Origin: Bifidobacterium italicum
GTDB taxonomy: Bacteria > Actinomycetota > Actinomycetes > Actinomycetales > Bifidobacteriaceae
Assembly (NCBI RefSeq): GCF_002286915.1
Contig: NZ_MVOG01000006.1
Span: 1 to 52,721, forward strand
Direction: 5' to 3'
DNA length: 52,721 bases
The position numbers and the translations under genes were made by a program. The notes below the pieces were generated by a model, which saw nothing but the letters and a program-made list of their open reading frames with translations, did not search any database and had not been told where the DNA came from. Within the stretch, counting starts at the first letter, position 1. Every line of letters starts with the position of its first letter. Positions 1 through 9,140 of the stretch are shown in pieces.

Positions 1-567
<567 letters not shown>

Positions 568-768
568 AAAACGACCCCCCGCCACGACGCCCCGCGCACC
601 ACACGCGACCGGGACACGCGACTGGAGGATCCACACGAACCAAGCATCAACACGCAAACAACGAACCATCGTTCCCGCAGCACGAACACCTGCGCCCGCG
701 TCCACCATCCGGTCCCCAAACCAACCACCAACCCCCACACGGGGGTGAACATGAATAACAGAACACAG
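568..768 (+). other. 23S-5S internal spacer
   Basis: About 200 bases between 23S and 5S rRNA, A/C-rich on this strand, with no tRNA gene. It presumably holds processing stems for the rRNA precursor. Open frames here have no ribosome binding site and are rejected as genes. Confidence 0.6.
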
Positions 769-886
769 TCTTGCGGCGGTCACAGCCCAGGGGAGACGCC
801 CGGTCCCATTCCGAACCCGGAAGCTAAGACCTGGCACGGCGATGGTACTGCACCCGACAGGGTGTGGGAGAGTAGCACGCCGCCGC
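769..886 (+). rRNA. rrf: 5S ribosomal RNA
   Basis: About 117 bases running from TTGCGGCGGTCACAGC to GTAGCACGCCGCCGC. The two ends pair as the terminal helix. The internal block CCATTCCGAACCCGGAAG is the conserved 5S loop region. It is the last gene of the rRNA operon whose 23S gene opens the window. Confidence 0.95.
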
Positions 887-902
887 ACCCACACTTCACC
901 CA

Positions 903-936
903 GAGAGCCCACCCAACAGTGGGCTCTCCTTTTTTC
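903..936 (+). terminator. rRNA operon terminator
   Basis: GAGAGCCCAC and GTGGGCTCTC form a stem around a short loop, followed directly by a run of six T. This is a textbook intrinsic terminator for the rRNA operon. Confidence 0.9.
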
Positions 937-964
937 ACAAACACACTTCCAAACGGAAACGCGC

Positions 965-1000
965 GCGTCCCCTTTTCACTCAGCGTCCCCTTTTCACTCA
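965..1000 (+). repeat. Tandem 18-bp direct repeat
   Basis: GCGTCCCCTTTTCACTCA occurs twice, perfectly and head to tail, between the rRNA terminator and the LacI-type gene. A TACAAT box (1027-1032), a short palindrome (ATGCA-ATA-TGCAT, 1004-1016) and an inverted repeat (CGACAG-N7-CTGTCG, 1039-1057) follow. The region may hold the regulator's own promoter, but no good -35 box was found. Confidence 0.6.
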
Positions 1001-1089
1001 TCCATGCAATATGCATCGTAAGGCCCTACAATGGAACGCGACAGCATTGTCCTGTCGTGGGCGGATCACGGCAGCCATCGAATCGGGGA

Positions 1090-2121
1090 ATGATGCGCAG
1101 ACGTGTGACGCTCAAGGAGATCGCCAAAGAGGCCGAGGTGTCGCCGGCTGCGGTCTCGCTCGTACTCAACAACAAACCGTCGCGCATCGCCAAGGAGACG
1201 CAGCAGCGCATCCGGGACATCGCCGCACGGCTCAACTACGTCGTCAATGAGAACGCTCGCGGCCTCGTCACGAACGAGACGCATCTGATCGCGCTCATCG
1301 TCCCGGACATCGAGAACATGTTCTTCGCGTCGCTCGCGCGGCATCTCGAGGAGGCATGCCACGAAGCCGGCTATGCGCTGTTCCTCTCCAATTCGAACGA
1401 TCTGCGCGCGAACGAAAGCGCGCTGATGACGAACTACCTCGCGCGCGACATCGACGGGATGCTGCTCATCCCGTCACTGGAATCGTACCGCCACACGCGG
1501 CAGCTGCAGCGGCAGATCGCGGACGCGCATTGCCCCGTCACGCTCATCGACCGTCTCGTCACGGCCCATATCTGCGACGGCGTCGCCTTCGACAACACGC
1601 AGGGCGGCAGGCTCGCGGCGCAACGGCTGCTCGAGGCGCGCCATCGTCGCTTCGCGTGCATCAGCGGCCAAGTCGATGACGTCAACGCGGGCAATCGCAT
1701 GCGCGGATTCGTCGATGTGCTGCACGGCCATCACATCACCGATGATGACATTCTGGTGCTCAACGGCAACTACCGTTTCGGCAGCGGCTATGCGCTTGCG
1801 GATCGTGTGCTTGATTTCGGCGCGACCGCGCTGTTCTGCTGCAACGACCTGATGGCGATGGGCGTCATGCAGCGGCTCGCCGAGCTCGGCCTGCATGTGC
1901 CCGAGGCGTTGTCGATCATCGGATACGACAACATCCTGCGGCGCTTCGGCATGGCGTCCAGGCTCACGACGATCGAACAGGACGTCCACAAGCTCGCCGT
2001 GCGCAGCTGGGAGTGCCTGTATCGCCATATCCGGCGGCACGATACCGGTAAGGACTGCGTCACGGCGACGCGGACGTCGCTGCTCACCCCGCAGCTCGTC
2101 GCCGGCGAGACCGTCGCCTAG
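1090..2121 (+). CDS. LacI-family transcriptional regulator, probable nucleoside/ribose repressor
   Basis: A 343-residue LacI/RbsR-type repressor. Residues about 5-40 are the LacI helix-turn-helix (VTLKEIAKEAEVSPAAVSLVL). A periplasmic-binding-protein-like effector domain follows and ends near the usual family length. The open frame extends upstream into the 5S gene, so that longer start is wrong. ATG at 1090 or 1093 just after GGGG is the sensible start. It lies directly before a nucleoside hydrolase, a transporter and a ribokinase, and a 26-bp palindrome of LacI-operator type sits in front of the hydrolase. It probably represses that cluster until ribose or a nucleoside product is present. 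The ligand is inferred from context only. Confidence 0.9.
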   Translation: MMRRRVTLKEIAKEAEVSPAAVSLVLNNKPSRIAKETQQRIRDIAARLNYVVNENARGLVTNETHLIALIVPDIENMFFASLARHLEEACHEAGYALFLSNSNDLRANESALMTNYLARDIDGMLLIPSLESYRHTRQLQRQIADAHCPVTLIDRLVTAHICDGVAFDNTQGGRLAAQRLLEARHRRFACISGQVDDVNAGNRMRGFVDVLHGHHITDDDILVLNGNYRFGSGYALADRVLDFGATALFCCNDLMAMGVMQRLAELGLHVPEALSIIGYDNILRRFGMASRLTTIEQDVHKLAVRSWECLYRHIRRHDTGKDCVTATRTSLLTPQLVAGETVA

Positions 2122-2181
2122 GCGCGCGTCCCGCCTGGCGGCATCGACGCCGGAAGAGGACACGCCACTTCCATTCCTCTT

Positions 2182-2211
2182 TTGGCAGAACCTCGCATGA
2201 TGGTCTATGAT
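2182..2211 (+). promoter_or_regulatory. Promoter of the nucleoside/ribose cluster
   Basis: TTGGCA (2182-2187) and TATGAT (2206-2211) are 18 bp apart, close to sigma-70 consensus. The predicted transcript starts near 2218, just before the operator palindrome. Confidence 0.7.
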
Positions 2212-2221
2212 GAACGTAGTT

Positions 2222-2247
2222 CTTTGATAAAACGTTTTACCAAAGAG
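2222..2247 (+). promoter_or_regulatory. LacI-type operator palindrome
   Basis: A 26-bp dyad centred on CG (2234/2235), with core GATAAAACGTTTTACC and outer arms TCTTT/AAAGA. Only one pair (2228/2241) breaks the symmetry. A CG-centred dyad is typical for LacI-family operators. It starts about 10 bp after the -10 box, where a bound repressor would block initiation. Confidence 0.85.
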
Positions 2248-2313
2248 CGGCAGCAACAGTCCAACTTCGTCGACGACGACGTGGTATTTCAAGGAAGAAG
2301 GAAGGACGAAGCG

Positions 2314-3270
2314 ATGAAGAAGTTCATTTTGGATCTGGACACCGGTGTCGATGACGCGCTCGCCATCTCGTACGCGTTGGGCAGCCCGGAAATCGAACTC
2401 ATCGGCATCACCGGTACCTACGGCAATGTGCTCATGGAGCAGGGCGTGCGCAATGCGCTCGCGATAACCGACCTGCTCGGACATCCCGAAGTCCCGGTGT
2501 ACAAAGGCCTGCCCCATGCGAGCACGAAGGATTCGTTCGAGGTGCTCCCGATCTCCTCGTTCATCCACGGCGACAACGGCATCGGCGACGTCGCCATCCC
2601 GGATTCGGACCGCGAGGCCGAAAGCGAGCCGGCCGTCGACTTCATCATCGATGCGGCGAAGACCTACGGCGACGAACTCGTCTATGTGCCGACGGGACCG
2701 CAGACGAACCTCGCCGCCGCGTTCAAGAAGGCGCCAGAGATCGCCGACCAGCTCGGCTCGATCGTGCTCATGGGCGGCGCGCTGACGGTGCCGGGCAACG
2801 TGAACGCATGGACCGAAGCCAACATCTCCCAGGATCCGGACGCCGCGGACTACGTGTTCCGCCACACGAAGCATGCGACGATGGTAGGCCTCGACGTGAC
2901 GCTGCAGACGCTGCTCACCTACAAGGAGACGCGGACCTGGCGCGATCTGGGCAACGCCGCGGGCGCGTTCCTCGCCGACATGACCGATTTCTACATCAAG
3001 GCCTACGAGACCACGGCCCCGCACCTCGGCGGCTGCGGTCTGCACGATCCGCTCGCCGTCGGCGTCGCCGTCGACCCCACGCTCGTCAGCGTCCATCCGA
3101 TCAACATGAAGGTCGACGTCGAGGGTCCGACCCGCGGCCGCACGATCGGCGTCGATGAGCGCCTCAACGATCCGCACAAGACGATGGGCGTCGCGCTCGG
3201 CGTCGATGTGCCGAGGTTCCTCGACGAATTCATGACCCGCATCACGAACGTCGCGCGTCGGGCCGTCTGA
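2314..3270 (+). CDS. Nucleoside hydrolase (inosine/uridine-preferring type)
   Basis: A 318-residue nucleoside N-ribohydrolase that splits ribonucleosides into base plus ribose. The N-terminal signature is present as LDLDTGVDDALA, the aspartate cluster that binds calcium and ribose, and the family segment VLMGGALTVPGNV is near the middle. The frame is open from 2182, but ATG 2314 is preceded by GGAAGAAGGAAGG and starts right at the family N-terminus. The ribose released would be phosphorylated by the kinase encoded at 4900. The base preference cannot be read from sequence. Confidence 0.9.
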   Translation: MKKFILDLDTGVDDALAISYALGSPEIELIGITGTYGNVLMEQGVRNALAITDLLGHPEVPVYKGLPHASTKDSFEVLPISSFIHGDNGIGDVAIPDSDREAESEPAVDFIIDAAKTYGDELVYVPTGPQTNLAAAFKKAPEIADQLGSIVLMGGALTVPGNVNAWTEANISQDPDAADYVFRHTKHATMVGLDVTLQTLLTYKETRTWRDLGNAAGAFLADMTDFYIKAYETTAPHLGGCGLHDPLAVGVAVDPTLVSVHPINMKVDVEGPTRGRTIGVDERLNDPHKTMGVALGVDVPRFLDEFMTRITNVARRAV

Positions 3271-3319
3271 GCCCCGCGCCTGCAACCGCAATCATTCCCG
3301 TACCAAACAAGGACCAATC

Positions 3320-4795
3320 ATGAGTGCTATAACTGACAACGTCGTCAAGCAGGACGCACCGGACCTCGAAGCGCAGAACAAGATGGCCGTGCGCGCCCTC
3401 ATCCTGCTGCTCATCACCTTCATCCTCGGCACGCTGTGCCTGCAGGGCTTCAACCTGGTGTTCACCAACATCGGCAACGACGTCGGCGCGCCGGAGCAGG
3501 CGGCCCTGATCACGAGCCTGCCGAGCATCGTGCTCGGCATCGTCTGCTTCATCTACGGCTCCCTCGGCGATTTCGTCTCGCTCAAGAAGCTGATCGTATT
3601 CGGCCTCGTCACGCTGTTCGTCGGATCGTTGTTCGGATTCATCGCGAACTTCTTCTTCACGAAGAACCTGTGGACGGTGATCATCGCCCGCATGCTGCAG
3701 ACTGCCGGCGAGCAGGTCTCGGGCTCCGTCTACCTGGTCATCGCCACGAAGTACCTGAAGAAGGAACTCAAAGTGATCTTCTTCGGCCTGTTCACGGCCG
3801 GCTATCAGATCTCCGCGGCCATCGGCGTCTTCGCCGCCGGCCTGCTCACCTCGATCGCATGGCAGTACCTGTTCCTCATCCCGGCCGTCACCATCGTGTT
3901 CCTGCCGTTCCTGCTGCATCTGCTGCCGAACCGCCGCGGCGGCTCGCAGCATGTGGACTGGGTTGGATTCGTCATCTTCGGCCTCGCCTCGGCCTTCCTC
4001 TCGTTGTTCTTCTCGTACAACAAGTGGTGGATGCTCGGCGTGTGCGCCGCGCTGTTCGTGGTCTTCGCGGTGTACATCAACAAGGCCGACGATCCGTTCA
4101 TCACGCCGGCGTTCTTCAGGAACACGCGCTGGCTCGCGGGCATCATGCTCATCGTGCTGTTCTACTTCACCAACTATTGCGTCTCGCCGATCTTCAACAG
4201 CATGGGCGGCGCGCTGTACGGCATGGACGTGACGCAGGTCTCCCAGTACATCGTGTGGGCCTTCATCGTGGCCGCCGTCTTCGGCACCACCTCGGGCTGG
4301 ATCGTCGGCAAGATCGGCCGCACGCCGGCCATCGTGCTCGCATCGCTGTTCATGATGTGCGGATTCGTCGGTTCGGCGCTGTGCGTGAACACGAACTTCG
4401 CGCTGCTGACGGTCTTCGCCTGCGTGTTCTACGCCGGCTGTGGCCTGATGTACTCGCCGGTCGTCTCCACCGTACTGGACACGCTGCCGGTCGATGAGTC
4501 CGGACGCGGCGTCGGCATGAACGACCTCGTGATGAACGTGACCGCCTCGATCGGCATCGCCGTCTTCGGCGCGCAGCTGGGCGCGACCACGCTCGGCGGC
4601 GGATCGCTCATCGGCGCGACCGGACCGGCCGCCGTCTACTCGAACCTGCTGCTCATCGCCGCCGGCGTCGTCGCCCTCGGCCTCATCTGGTTCGTCGTGT
4701 TCCACAAGAAGATCTACGCCGGCGAGAGCGCACAGGAACAGAAGACCGTCGATCAGCCGCAGGAGGTGCAGGAGGTGCTCGACCCCGTCGAGTGA
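3320..4795 (+). CDS. MFS transporter, DHA2-like, probable nucleoside/ribose uptake or exchange
   Basis: A 491-residue major facilitator protein with about 14 hydrophobic helices. The segment after helix 2 (GSLGDFVSLKKLIVFG) fits motif A, and ARMLQTAGEQ fits the conserved RxLQGxG-type sequence of the DHA2 group. An AAGGA box precedes ATG 3320. DHA2 members are usually drug exporters. Here the position between a nucleoside hydrolase and a ribokinase, downstream of a LacI-type operator, argues for transport of nucleosides or their products. Direction and substrate are inferred. Confidence 0.85.
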   Translation: MSAITDNVVKQDAPDLEAQNKMAVRALILLLITFILGTLCLQGFNLVFTNIGNDVGAPEQAALITSLPSIVLGIVCFIYGSLGDFVSLKKLIVFGLVTLFVGSLFGFIANFFFTKNLWTVIIARMLQTAGEQVSGSVYLVIATKYLKKELKVIFFGLFTAGYQISAAIGVFAAGLLTSIAWQYLFLIPAVTIVFLPFLLHLLPNRRGGSQHVDWVGFVIFGLASAFLSLFFSYNKWWMLGVCAALFVVFAVYINKADDPFITPAFFRNTRWLAGIMLIVLFYFTNYCVSPIFNSMGGALYGMDVTQVSQYIVWAFIVAAVFGTTSGWIVGKIGRTPAIVLASLFMMCGFVGSALCVNTNFALLTVFACVFYAGCGLMYSPVVSTVLDTLPVDESGRGVGMNDLVMNVTASIGIAVFGAQLGATTLGGGSLIGATGPAAVYSNLLLIAAGVVALGLIWFVVFHKKIYAGESAQEQKTVDQPQEVQEVLDPVE

Positions 4796-4899
4796 CGCCG
4801 CTCGGGGCGTCCCGCCCATATGACGCGCGGACGCCCCATCCTCCGGTCAACGCACGGCCGATCGCACGGCACAATGAACGCACAGGAAAAGGAGAGCTC

Positions 4900-5883
4900 A
4901 TGAACACCGCACAGACACTCGATCTGCTGGACCGCATCCATGGTTCGGTATCGGTCGTCGGATCGATGAACGCGGACTACACCGTCACCACCGAACGTCT
5001 TCCCGGGCCGGGTGAGACGGTCACCGGAGGGCCGTTGCAGGTGCTGCCCGGAGGCAAATCGGGCAATCAGGCGGCCGCGGCGGCGAAGCTCGGCGCCACG
5101 GTCCGCATGTTCGGGGCCGTCGGCTCCGACGCCAACGCCGATTTCCTGCTTGGCAGCCTCGCCGACGCCGGCGTGAACATCAGCGGCATCCGCAAGGTGC
5201 TGGGCCCCAGCGGCACCACCGTGATCACCGTGGACTCGACGGGCGAGAACACGATCGTCTACTCTCCGGGATCCAACGCCAACGTCAGCGTGGAGTACGT
5301 GGAATCGCAGCGGGATCTGCTCACCGCGTCCTCGGTGCTCGGCCTGTGCCTGGAAAGCCCGTTGGAGACGGTGACCGCATGCGCCAGGATGTGCCATGAG
5401 GCCGGCGTCAAGGTGCTCGTCAACGATTCACCCTTCCTGCCGCAGCTGCCCGCCGAGCTCATCGCCAACGCCGACATCCTGCTCGTCAACGAGCACGAGC
5501 TCGTCCAGCTGCTGCACATCGACGAACCCGAGGACGACGACTGGGACGGCTTCGACTGGGCATACGCGCAGGGCCGGCTGCACGACTTCGGATTCCGGCA
5601 GGCGATCGTCACGCTCGGCGGCGACGGCTCGGTCGTGCTCGATGAGGACGCGCAGGATCCCATCGTCCGCATCCAGCCGGTGCATGTGGCCGCCGTGGAC
5701 ACCACCGGCTGCGGCGACTCCTTCATGGGCACCGTGCTTGCGGCGCTCGCCTCCGGCATGACGCTGCGGGAGGCCGCCCGGCTCGCTTCGTACGTATCCG
5801 CCTATGCGGCGACCGGTTACGGCGCGCAAGCGTCCTACGGCACGAGCGTGCAGATCCGCGATATGTTCGTGCTGAAGCGCTGA
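4900..5883 (+). CDS. rbsK: Ribokinase (PfkB family)
   Basis: A 327-residue PfkB-family sugar kinase that would make ribose 5-phosphate. Near the N-terminus it has VVGSMNADYT and the sugar-binding GGKSGNQAAAAAKLGA. At the C-terminus is DTTGCGDSFMGTVLAALASG, with the catalytic Asp and anion hole. The frame is open from 4792, but ATG 4900 has an AAAAGGAG box 5 bases upstream. It is the last gene of the hydrolase-transporter-kinase run. Prs, the next gene on the other strand, consumes its product. The PfkB family also holds other sugar kinases, so the ribokinase call rests partly on the neighbours. Confidence 0.88.
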   Translation: MNTAQTLDLLDRIHGSVSVVGSMNADYTVTTERLPGPGETVTGGPLQVLPGGKSGNQAAAAAKLGATVRMFGAVGSDANADFLLGSLADAGVNISGIRKVLGPSGTTVITVDSTGENTIVYSPGSNANVSVEYVESQRDLLTASSVLGLCLESPLETVTACARMCHEAGVKVLVNDSPFLPQLPAELIANADILLVNEHELVQLLHIDEPEDDDWDGFDWAYAQGRLHDFGFRQAIVTLGGDGSVVLDEDAQDPIVRIQPVHVAAVDTTGCGDSFMGTVLAALASGMTLREAARLASYVSAYAATGYGAQASYGTSVQIRDMFVLKR

Positions 5884-5889
5884 AACGAA

Positions 5890-5949
5890 CGGTCGTATGC
5901 ATGAGGGCGCCGGTCCCGATCGGGACCGGCGCCCTCATGCATACGACCG
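5890..5949. terminator. 60-bp perfect palindrome, bidirectional terminator
   Basis: A perfect 60-bp inverted repeat without a spacer, centred at 5919/5920 on CCCGATCGGG. It lies between the convergent ribokinase and prs genes, 6 bp from each stop codon. There is no T-tract, but its symmetry and position fit a terminator serving both strands. Confidence 0.8.
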
Positions 5950-5954
5950 AGCCG

Positions 5955-6968
5955 TCACGCGTAGATGTTGCGCGTGCGCATGTCCTCGGGCAGCCCGTTG
6001 AGCAGATTCGAGACGGAACGCGATTCGAAGACCGAACGGATGCCGGCGGCGAGCAGCGGCGCCGTCGACAGCACCGTCATGTTCGGCAGACGCTTCTCCT
6101 CGGGGATCGGCACCGTGTCCATCAGCACGATCTCCTTCGCGCCGCTGTCGCGCAGACGCTCGACGGCGGGACCGGACAGCAGGCCGTGCGTCGCGACGAG
6201 CGTGACCGACTTCGCGCCGTGCTCGTGGAGCGTGCGGACGGCCTCGCATATCGTGCCGGCCGTGTCGATCATGTCGTCGACGACGACGCAGTCGCGGCCC
6301 TTGACATCGCCGATGATGCCGTGGGCGACCGCATGGTTCGGGCGCGTCGTGTCGCGGGTCTTGTGGATGAAGGCGAGCGGGAGGCCGCCGAGCTTCGCCG
6401 CCCACTGCTCCGAGACCTTGATGCGGCCTGCGTCGGGGGAGACGATCGTCGTGTTGTCGAGAGGCAGACGGTTGCGCATGTAGTCGAGCAGCACCGGCAT
6501 CGCCGTCAGATGGTCGACCGGGCCGCTGAAGAAGCCCTGCTCCTGCGCGGCGTGCAGGTCGACGGTCATGACGCGGTCGGCGCCGGCCGCCTGCAACAGC
6601 GAGAACATCAGCTTCGCCGTGATCGGTTCGCGGCCCAGATGCTTCTTGTCCTGACGCGAATAGCCGAAGAACGGCGCGACGACGGTGATCGAACGCGCCG
6701 AGGCGCGTTTGGCGGCGTCGATCATGATGAGCTGTTCCATGATCCATTTGTTGATCGGTTGCGTATGCGCCTGCATGATGAACACGTCGGCGCCGCGGAC
6801 GGGCTCGGTGAACCGCACGTACATCTCGCCGTTCGCGAAGTCGTAGGCCGTCGTTGGCAGGACCTCGGTGCCGAGATAATGCGCGGTTTCCTCAGCTTGT
6901 TCCGGATAGGCGCGTCCGGTGACGAGTGCGAGTCGCTTATCGGGTGTGCCTTCGAGAACTGCAGACAT
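5955..6968 (-). CDS. prs: Ribose-phosphate pyrophosphokinase (PRPP synthetase)
   Basis: A 337-residue PRPP synthetase that converts ribose 5-phosphate and ATP to PRPP for purine, pyrimidine, histidine, tryptophan and NAD synthesis. Visible family segments are NGEMYVRF near the N-terminus, FFGYSRQDKKHLGREPITAKL, and the PRPP-binding loop CVVVDDMIDTAGTICEA. The frame runs further upstream, but ATG 6968 has GAAAGG at the right distance and gives the usual length. A TATATT -10 box (complement of 7016-7021) would give a leader of about 40 nt. It is transcribed toward the ribokinase gene. Confidence 0.96.
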   Translation of the reverse strand: MSAVLEGTPDKRLALVTGRAYPEQAEETAHYLGTEVLPTTAYDFANGEMYVRFTEPVRGADVFIMQAHTQPINKWIMEQLIMIDAAKRASARSITVVAPFFGYSRQDKKHLGREPITAKLMFSLLQAAGADRVMTVDLHAAQEQGFFSGPVDHLTAMPVLLDYMRNRLPLDNTTIVSPDAGRIKVSEQWAAKLGGLPLAFIHKTRDTTRPNHAVAHGIIGDVKGRDCVVVDDMIDTAGTICEAVRTLHEHGAKSVTLVATHGLLSGPAVERLRDSGAKEIVLMDTVPIPEEKRLPNMTVLSTAPLLAAGIRSVFESRSVSNLLNGLPEDMRTRNIYA

Positions 6969-7272
6969 GGTTCGCCTTTCAAATGCGTGGGAGTACCCGT
7001 GGTTCAAGCAACACCAATATAACAATGCGGCTGTATGTGGGGCGGGCGGCGTTCGGCCCATGCGCGACGCGAGGGGCGCCGCGCGAGGGCCTGCGCGGCG
7101 AAACGCGCGGGAACGCCGGCGCCTGCGCCGGGCGGAGGTGTCCTGCGCCGCGGCTATGCTGTGAAAGTTGCTCTGAACCGGATGCGCCGCAACGGCGCCC
7201 CGGGACACGGCACAACGCATACACACTCCTGTCACGGAACGTCCGTGGCCGAAAGTCCGAAGGAGGTGGGTG
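6969..7272. other. Divergent promoter region between prs and rpsF
   Basis: No gene seen. On the prs side there is a TATATT -10 box. On the rpsF side TATGCT (7155-7160) may be a -10 box, giving a leader of about 105 nt. This leader holds a hairpin (CACGGA-ACG-TCCGTG, 7233-7247) followed by CCGAAAGTCCG just before the ribosome binding site. The middle is very GC-rich without further signals. Confidence 0.5.
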
Positions 7273-7560
7273 ATGTCTGCGCATAAGTACGAAATGATGT
7301 TCATTGCCGATCCTGAACTGGATGAGAACGGTCTGAAGAAGCTGACTGATCAGCACATGGAGATCGTCACCAAGGAAGGCGGTTCCGTCGAGAACATCGA
7401 TATCTGGGGACGCCGCAAGCTCGCTTACGAGATCGACGGCAAGAACGAAGGCAACTACGTCGTCGTGACGTACAGCTGCGAACCGCAGGTCAGCGACGAG
7501 CTCGACCGCGTCATGAACCTGAACGAAGCGATCGTTCGCACGAAGATCATCCGTAAGTAA
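7273..7560 (+). CDS. rpsF: 30S ribosomal protein S6
   Basis: A 95-residue S6 protein of the small subunit, which binds S18. It has YEMMFIADPELDE at the start and WGRRKLAYEIDGKNEGNYVVV in the middle, both typical. AAGGAGG at 7260-7266 serves ATG 7273; a GTG at 7270 is also in frame but too close to the box. It is the first gene of rpsF-ssb-rpsR-rplI. Confidence 0.97.
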   Translation: MSAHKYEMMFIADPELDENGLKKLTDQHMEIVTKEGGSVENIDIWGRRKLAYEIDGKNEGNYVVVTYSCEPQVSDELDRVMNLNEAIVRTKIIRK

Positions 7561-7601
7561 TTCCGCTGTAGGGTTTTTGCACAAGGATAGGCAGGCAAGA
7601 C

Positions 7602-8219
7602 ATGGCAGGTGAAACCATCATCACGATCACGGGCAATCTGACCCGCGATCCGGAACTGCGCACCGTGGGCAGCGGCTCGACGGTCGTCAACTTCACCATC
7701 GCTTCGTCCACGCGTACGTTCAACCGGAACACCAACCAGTGGGAGGACGGCGACACGCTGTTCATGAACTGCTCGGCGTGGGATTCGGCACGCACCTCGC
7801 TTGCGTCGAACATCGCGAACACACTGTCCAAGGGCATGTCCGTCATCGCTCAGGGCCGTCTGACGCAGCGCTCGTATCAGGCGCAGGACGGCTCGCAGCG
7901 CACCGTCGTCGAGCTGCGCGTCGAGGACATCGGTCCTTCGCTGCGCCGCGCGACCGCGCAGGTCCAGCGCCAGTCCGCGAGCTCCGGCTTCGTCGGCAAC
8001 CAGCAGGGCGGCTACAACAACGCCCCCGCCGGCGGCGCGAACCGTGGAGGATACCAAGGTGGAGCCGCCTACAACGGTGGCGCGAGCAGCTACGGCGCTC
8101 CGCAGCAGCAGGCTCCGGCCACCGATCCGTGGGGCGAGTCCTCGCAGTCCTCGGGCTCGAGCTTCGGCAGCTTCGGGACGAGCGAATTCGGCGGCAACGG
8201 CGACGAGGACGATTTCTAA
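7602..8219 (+). CDS. ssb: Single-stranded DNA-binding protein
   Basis: A 205-residue SSB. Residues about 1-110 form the OB fold (TITGNLTRDPELR, FNRNTNQWEDGDTLFMNCSAWD). A flexible Gly/Asn/Ser/Gln-rich linker follows, then the acidic tip DEDDF that recruits partner proteins. The tip ends in DDF rather than the common DDIPF, as in many actinobacteria. The position between rpsF and rpsR is the standard bacterial arrangement and couples replication and ribosome genes in one transcript. Confidence 0.96.
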   Translation: MAGETIITITGNLTRDPELRTVGSGSTVVNFTIASSTRTFNRNTNQWEDGDTLFMNCSAWDSARTSLASNIANTLSKGMSVIAQGRLTQRSYQAQDGSQRTVVELRVEDIGPSLRRATAQVQRQSASSGFVGNQQGGYNNAPAGGANRGGYQGGAAYNGGASSYGAPQQQAPATDPWGESSQSSGSSFGSFGTSEFGGNGDEDDF

Positions 8220-8295
8220 AGCACCGGGTCGTACGCCGAACCCAACATCCGCAATACCACAGCACCACATCATTTCATTTGTAAGGAGACCATAG

Positions 8296-8544
8296 ATGTC
8301 ACGCAAGAGGCCGCAGCCGCCGGTGAAGCCGTTCAAGAAGAAGCCGAACCCGCTCAAGGCTGCCAAGGTTACCGAGATCGATTACAAGGACGTCGCGCTG
8401 CTGCGCAAGTTCATCTCCGATCGTGGCAAGATCCGTTCCCGTCGCATCACCGGCGTCACCGTGCAGGAGCAGCGCGAGATCTCGAAGGCGATCAAGAACG
8501 CCCGCGAGATGGCCCTGCTGCCGTACGCCACCAACGGCCGCTGA
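8296..8544 (+). CDS. rpsR: 30S ribosomal protein S18
   Basis: An 82-residue S18. It contains [26 protein letters not shown] followed by [22 protein letters not shown], the family core that contacts S6 and 16S rRNA. AAGGAG stands before ATG 8296. No zinc-binding cysteines are present, so it is not the Cys-containing paralogue used under zinc sufficiency. Confidence 0.97.
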   Translation: MSRKRPQPPVKPFKKKPNPLKAAKVTEIDYKDVALLRKFISDRGKIRSRRITGVTVQEQREISKAIKNAREMALLPYATNGR

Positions 8545-8562
8545 TTCTAGGAGGAGTTGAAG

Positions 8563-9009
8563 ATGGCAACCACCAAGGTTATTCTTAAGCAGTCCGTCAA
8601 CAATCTGGGCCACGCCGGCGACATCGTCGAGGTCAAGCTCGGCTACGCCCGCAACTACCTAATCCCGCAGGGCTACGCCCTCGCCTGGTCGAAGGGTGCC
8701 GCCGCTCAGGCCGAAGCCATGAAGCGCGCCCGCCTCGCCAAGGCCGTCGCGACCCGTGAGGGTGCCGTCGAGGCCAAGGGTCTCATCGAGGGCATCGCCG
8801 TCGAGATCCCGGCGAAGGTTTCCGAGTCCGGCAAGCTCTTCGGCGGCATCTCGAACGAGCAGATCGCCAAGGCGCTCGCCGACAAGGTCGCGGTCGATCC
8901 GAAGGCGATCACCGTCGAGTCGATCAAGACGACCGGCGAATTCCCGGCCACCGTCGCCCTGCACCCGGAGATCACCGCAAACTTCTTCGTGAAGGTCGTC
9001 GCCGAGTGA
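8563..9009 (+). CDS. rplI: 50S ribosomal protein L9
   Basis: A 148-residue L9. The N-terminal rRNA-binding domain has [17 protein letters not shown], a helical linker follows, and the C-terminal domain ends in [20 protein letters not shown] at 8551-8556 precedes ATG 8563; an upstream in-frame TTG (8557) overlaps the box and is unlikely. It is the last gene of the rpsF cluster. Confidence 0.97.
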   Translation: MATTKVILKQSVNNLGHAGDIVEVKLGYARNYLIPQGYALAWSKGAAAQAEAMKRARLAKAVATREGAVEAKGLIEGIAVEIPAKVSESGKLFGGISNEQIAKALADKVAVDPKAITVESIKTTGEFPATVALHPEITANFFVKVVAE

Positions 9010-9070
9010 TCATGCCGGCCGCGCACACCGCGCGACCACCACAGACCCAAACCGTCTGAGCTTAAGCAAT

Positions 9071-9109
9071 AGGGAAGGCCCCGCAGCCAATCAGCTGCAG
9101 GGCCTTCCT
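9071..9109. terminator. Bidirectional terminator between rplI and the zinc-ribbon gene
   Basis: AGGGAAGGCCCCGCAGC and GCTGCAGGGCCTTCCT pair, with one mismatch, around a 6-nt loop. T-rich sequence follows on the + side. It lies between two convergent genes. Confidence 0.8.
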
Positions 9110-9140
9110 GTATCTTGTTGTCTCGATCAGCCGCGAACGA

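Noticed and set aside
745..1089. Longer N-terminus of the LacI-type regulator starting inside the 5S rRNA gene
   Set aside because: The frame is open by chance. The family helix-turn-helix begins right after ATG 1090/1093, and the upstream part overlaps 5S rRNA and its terminator.
1474..3291. 605-codon frame antisense to the LacI-type and hydrolase genes
   Set aside because: Same GC-driven shadow effect. It runs across the promoter and operator between them.
5901..7022. 373-codon frame antisense to prs
   Set aside because: It begins inside the terminator palindrome and has no start signals.
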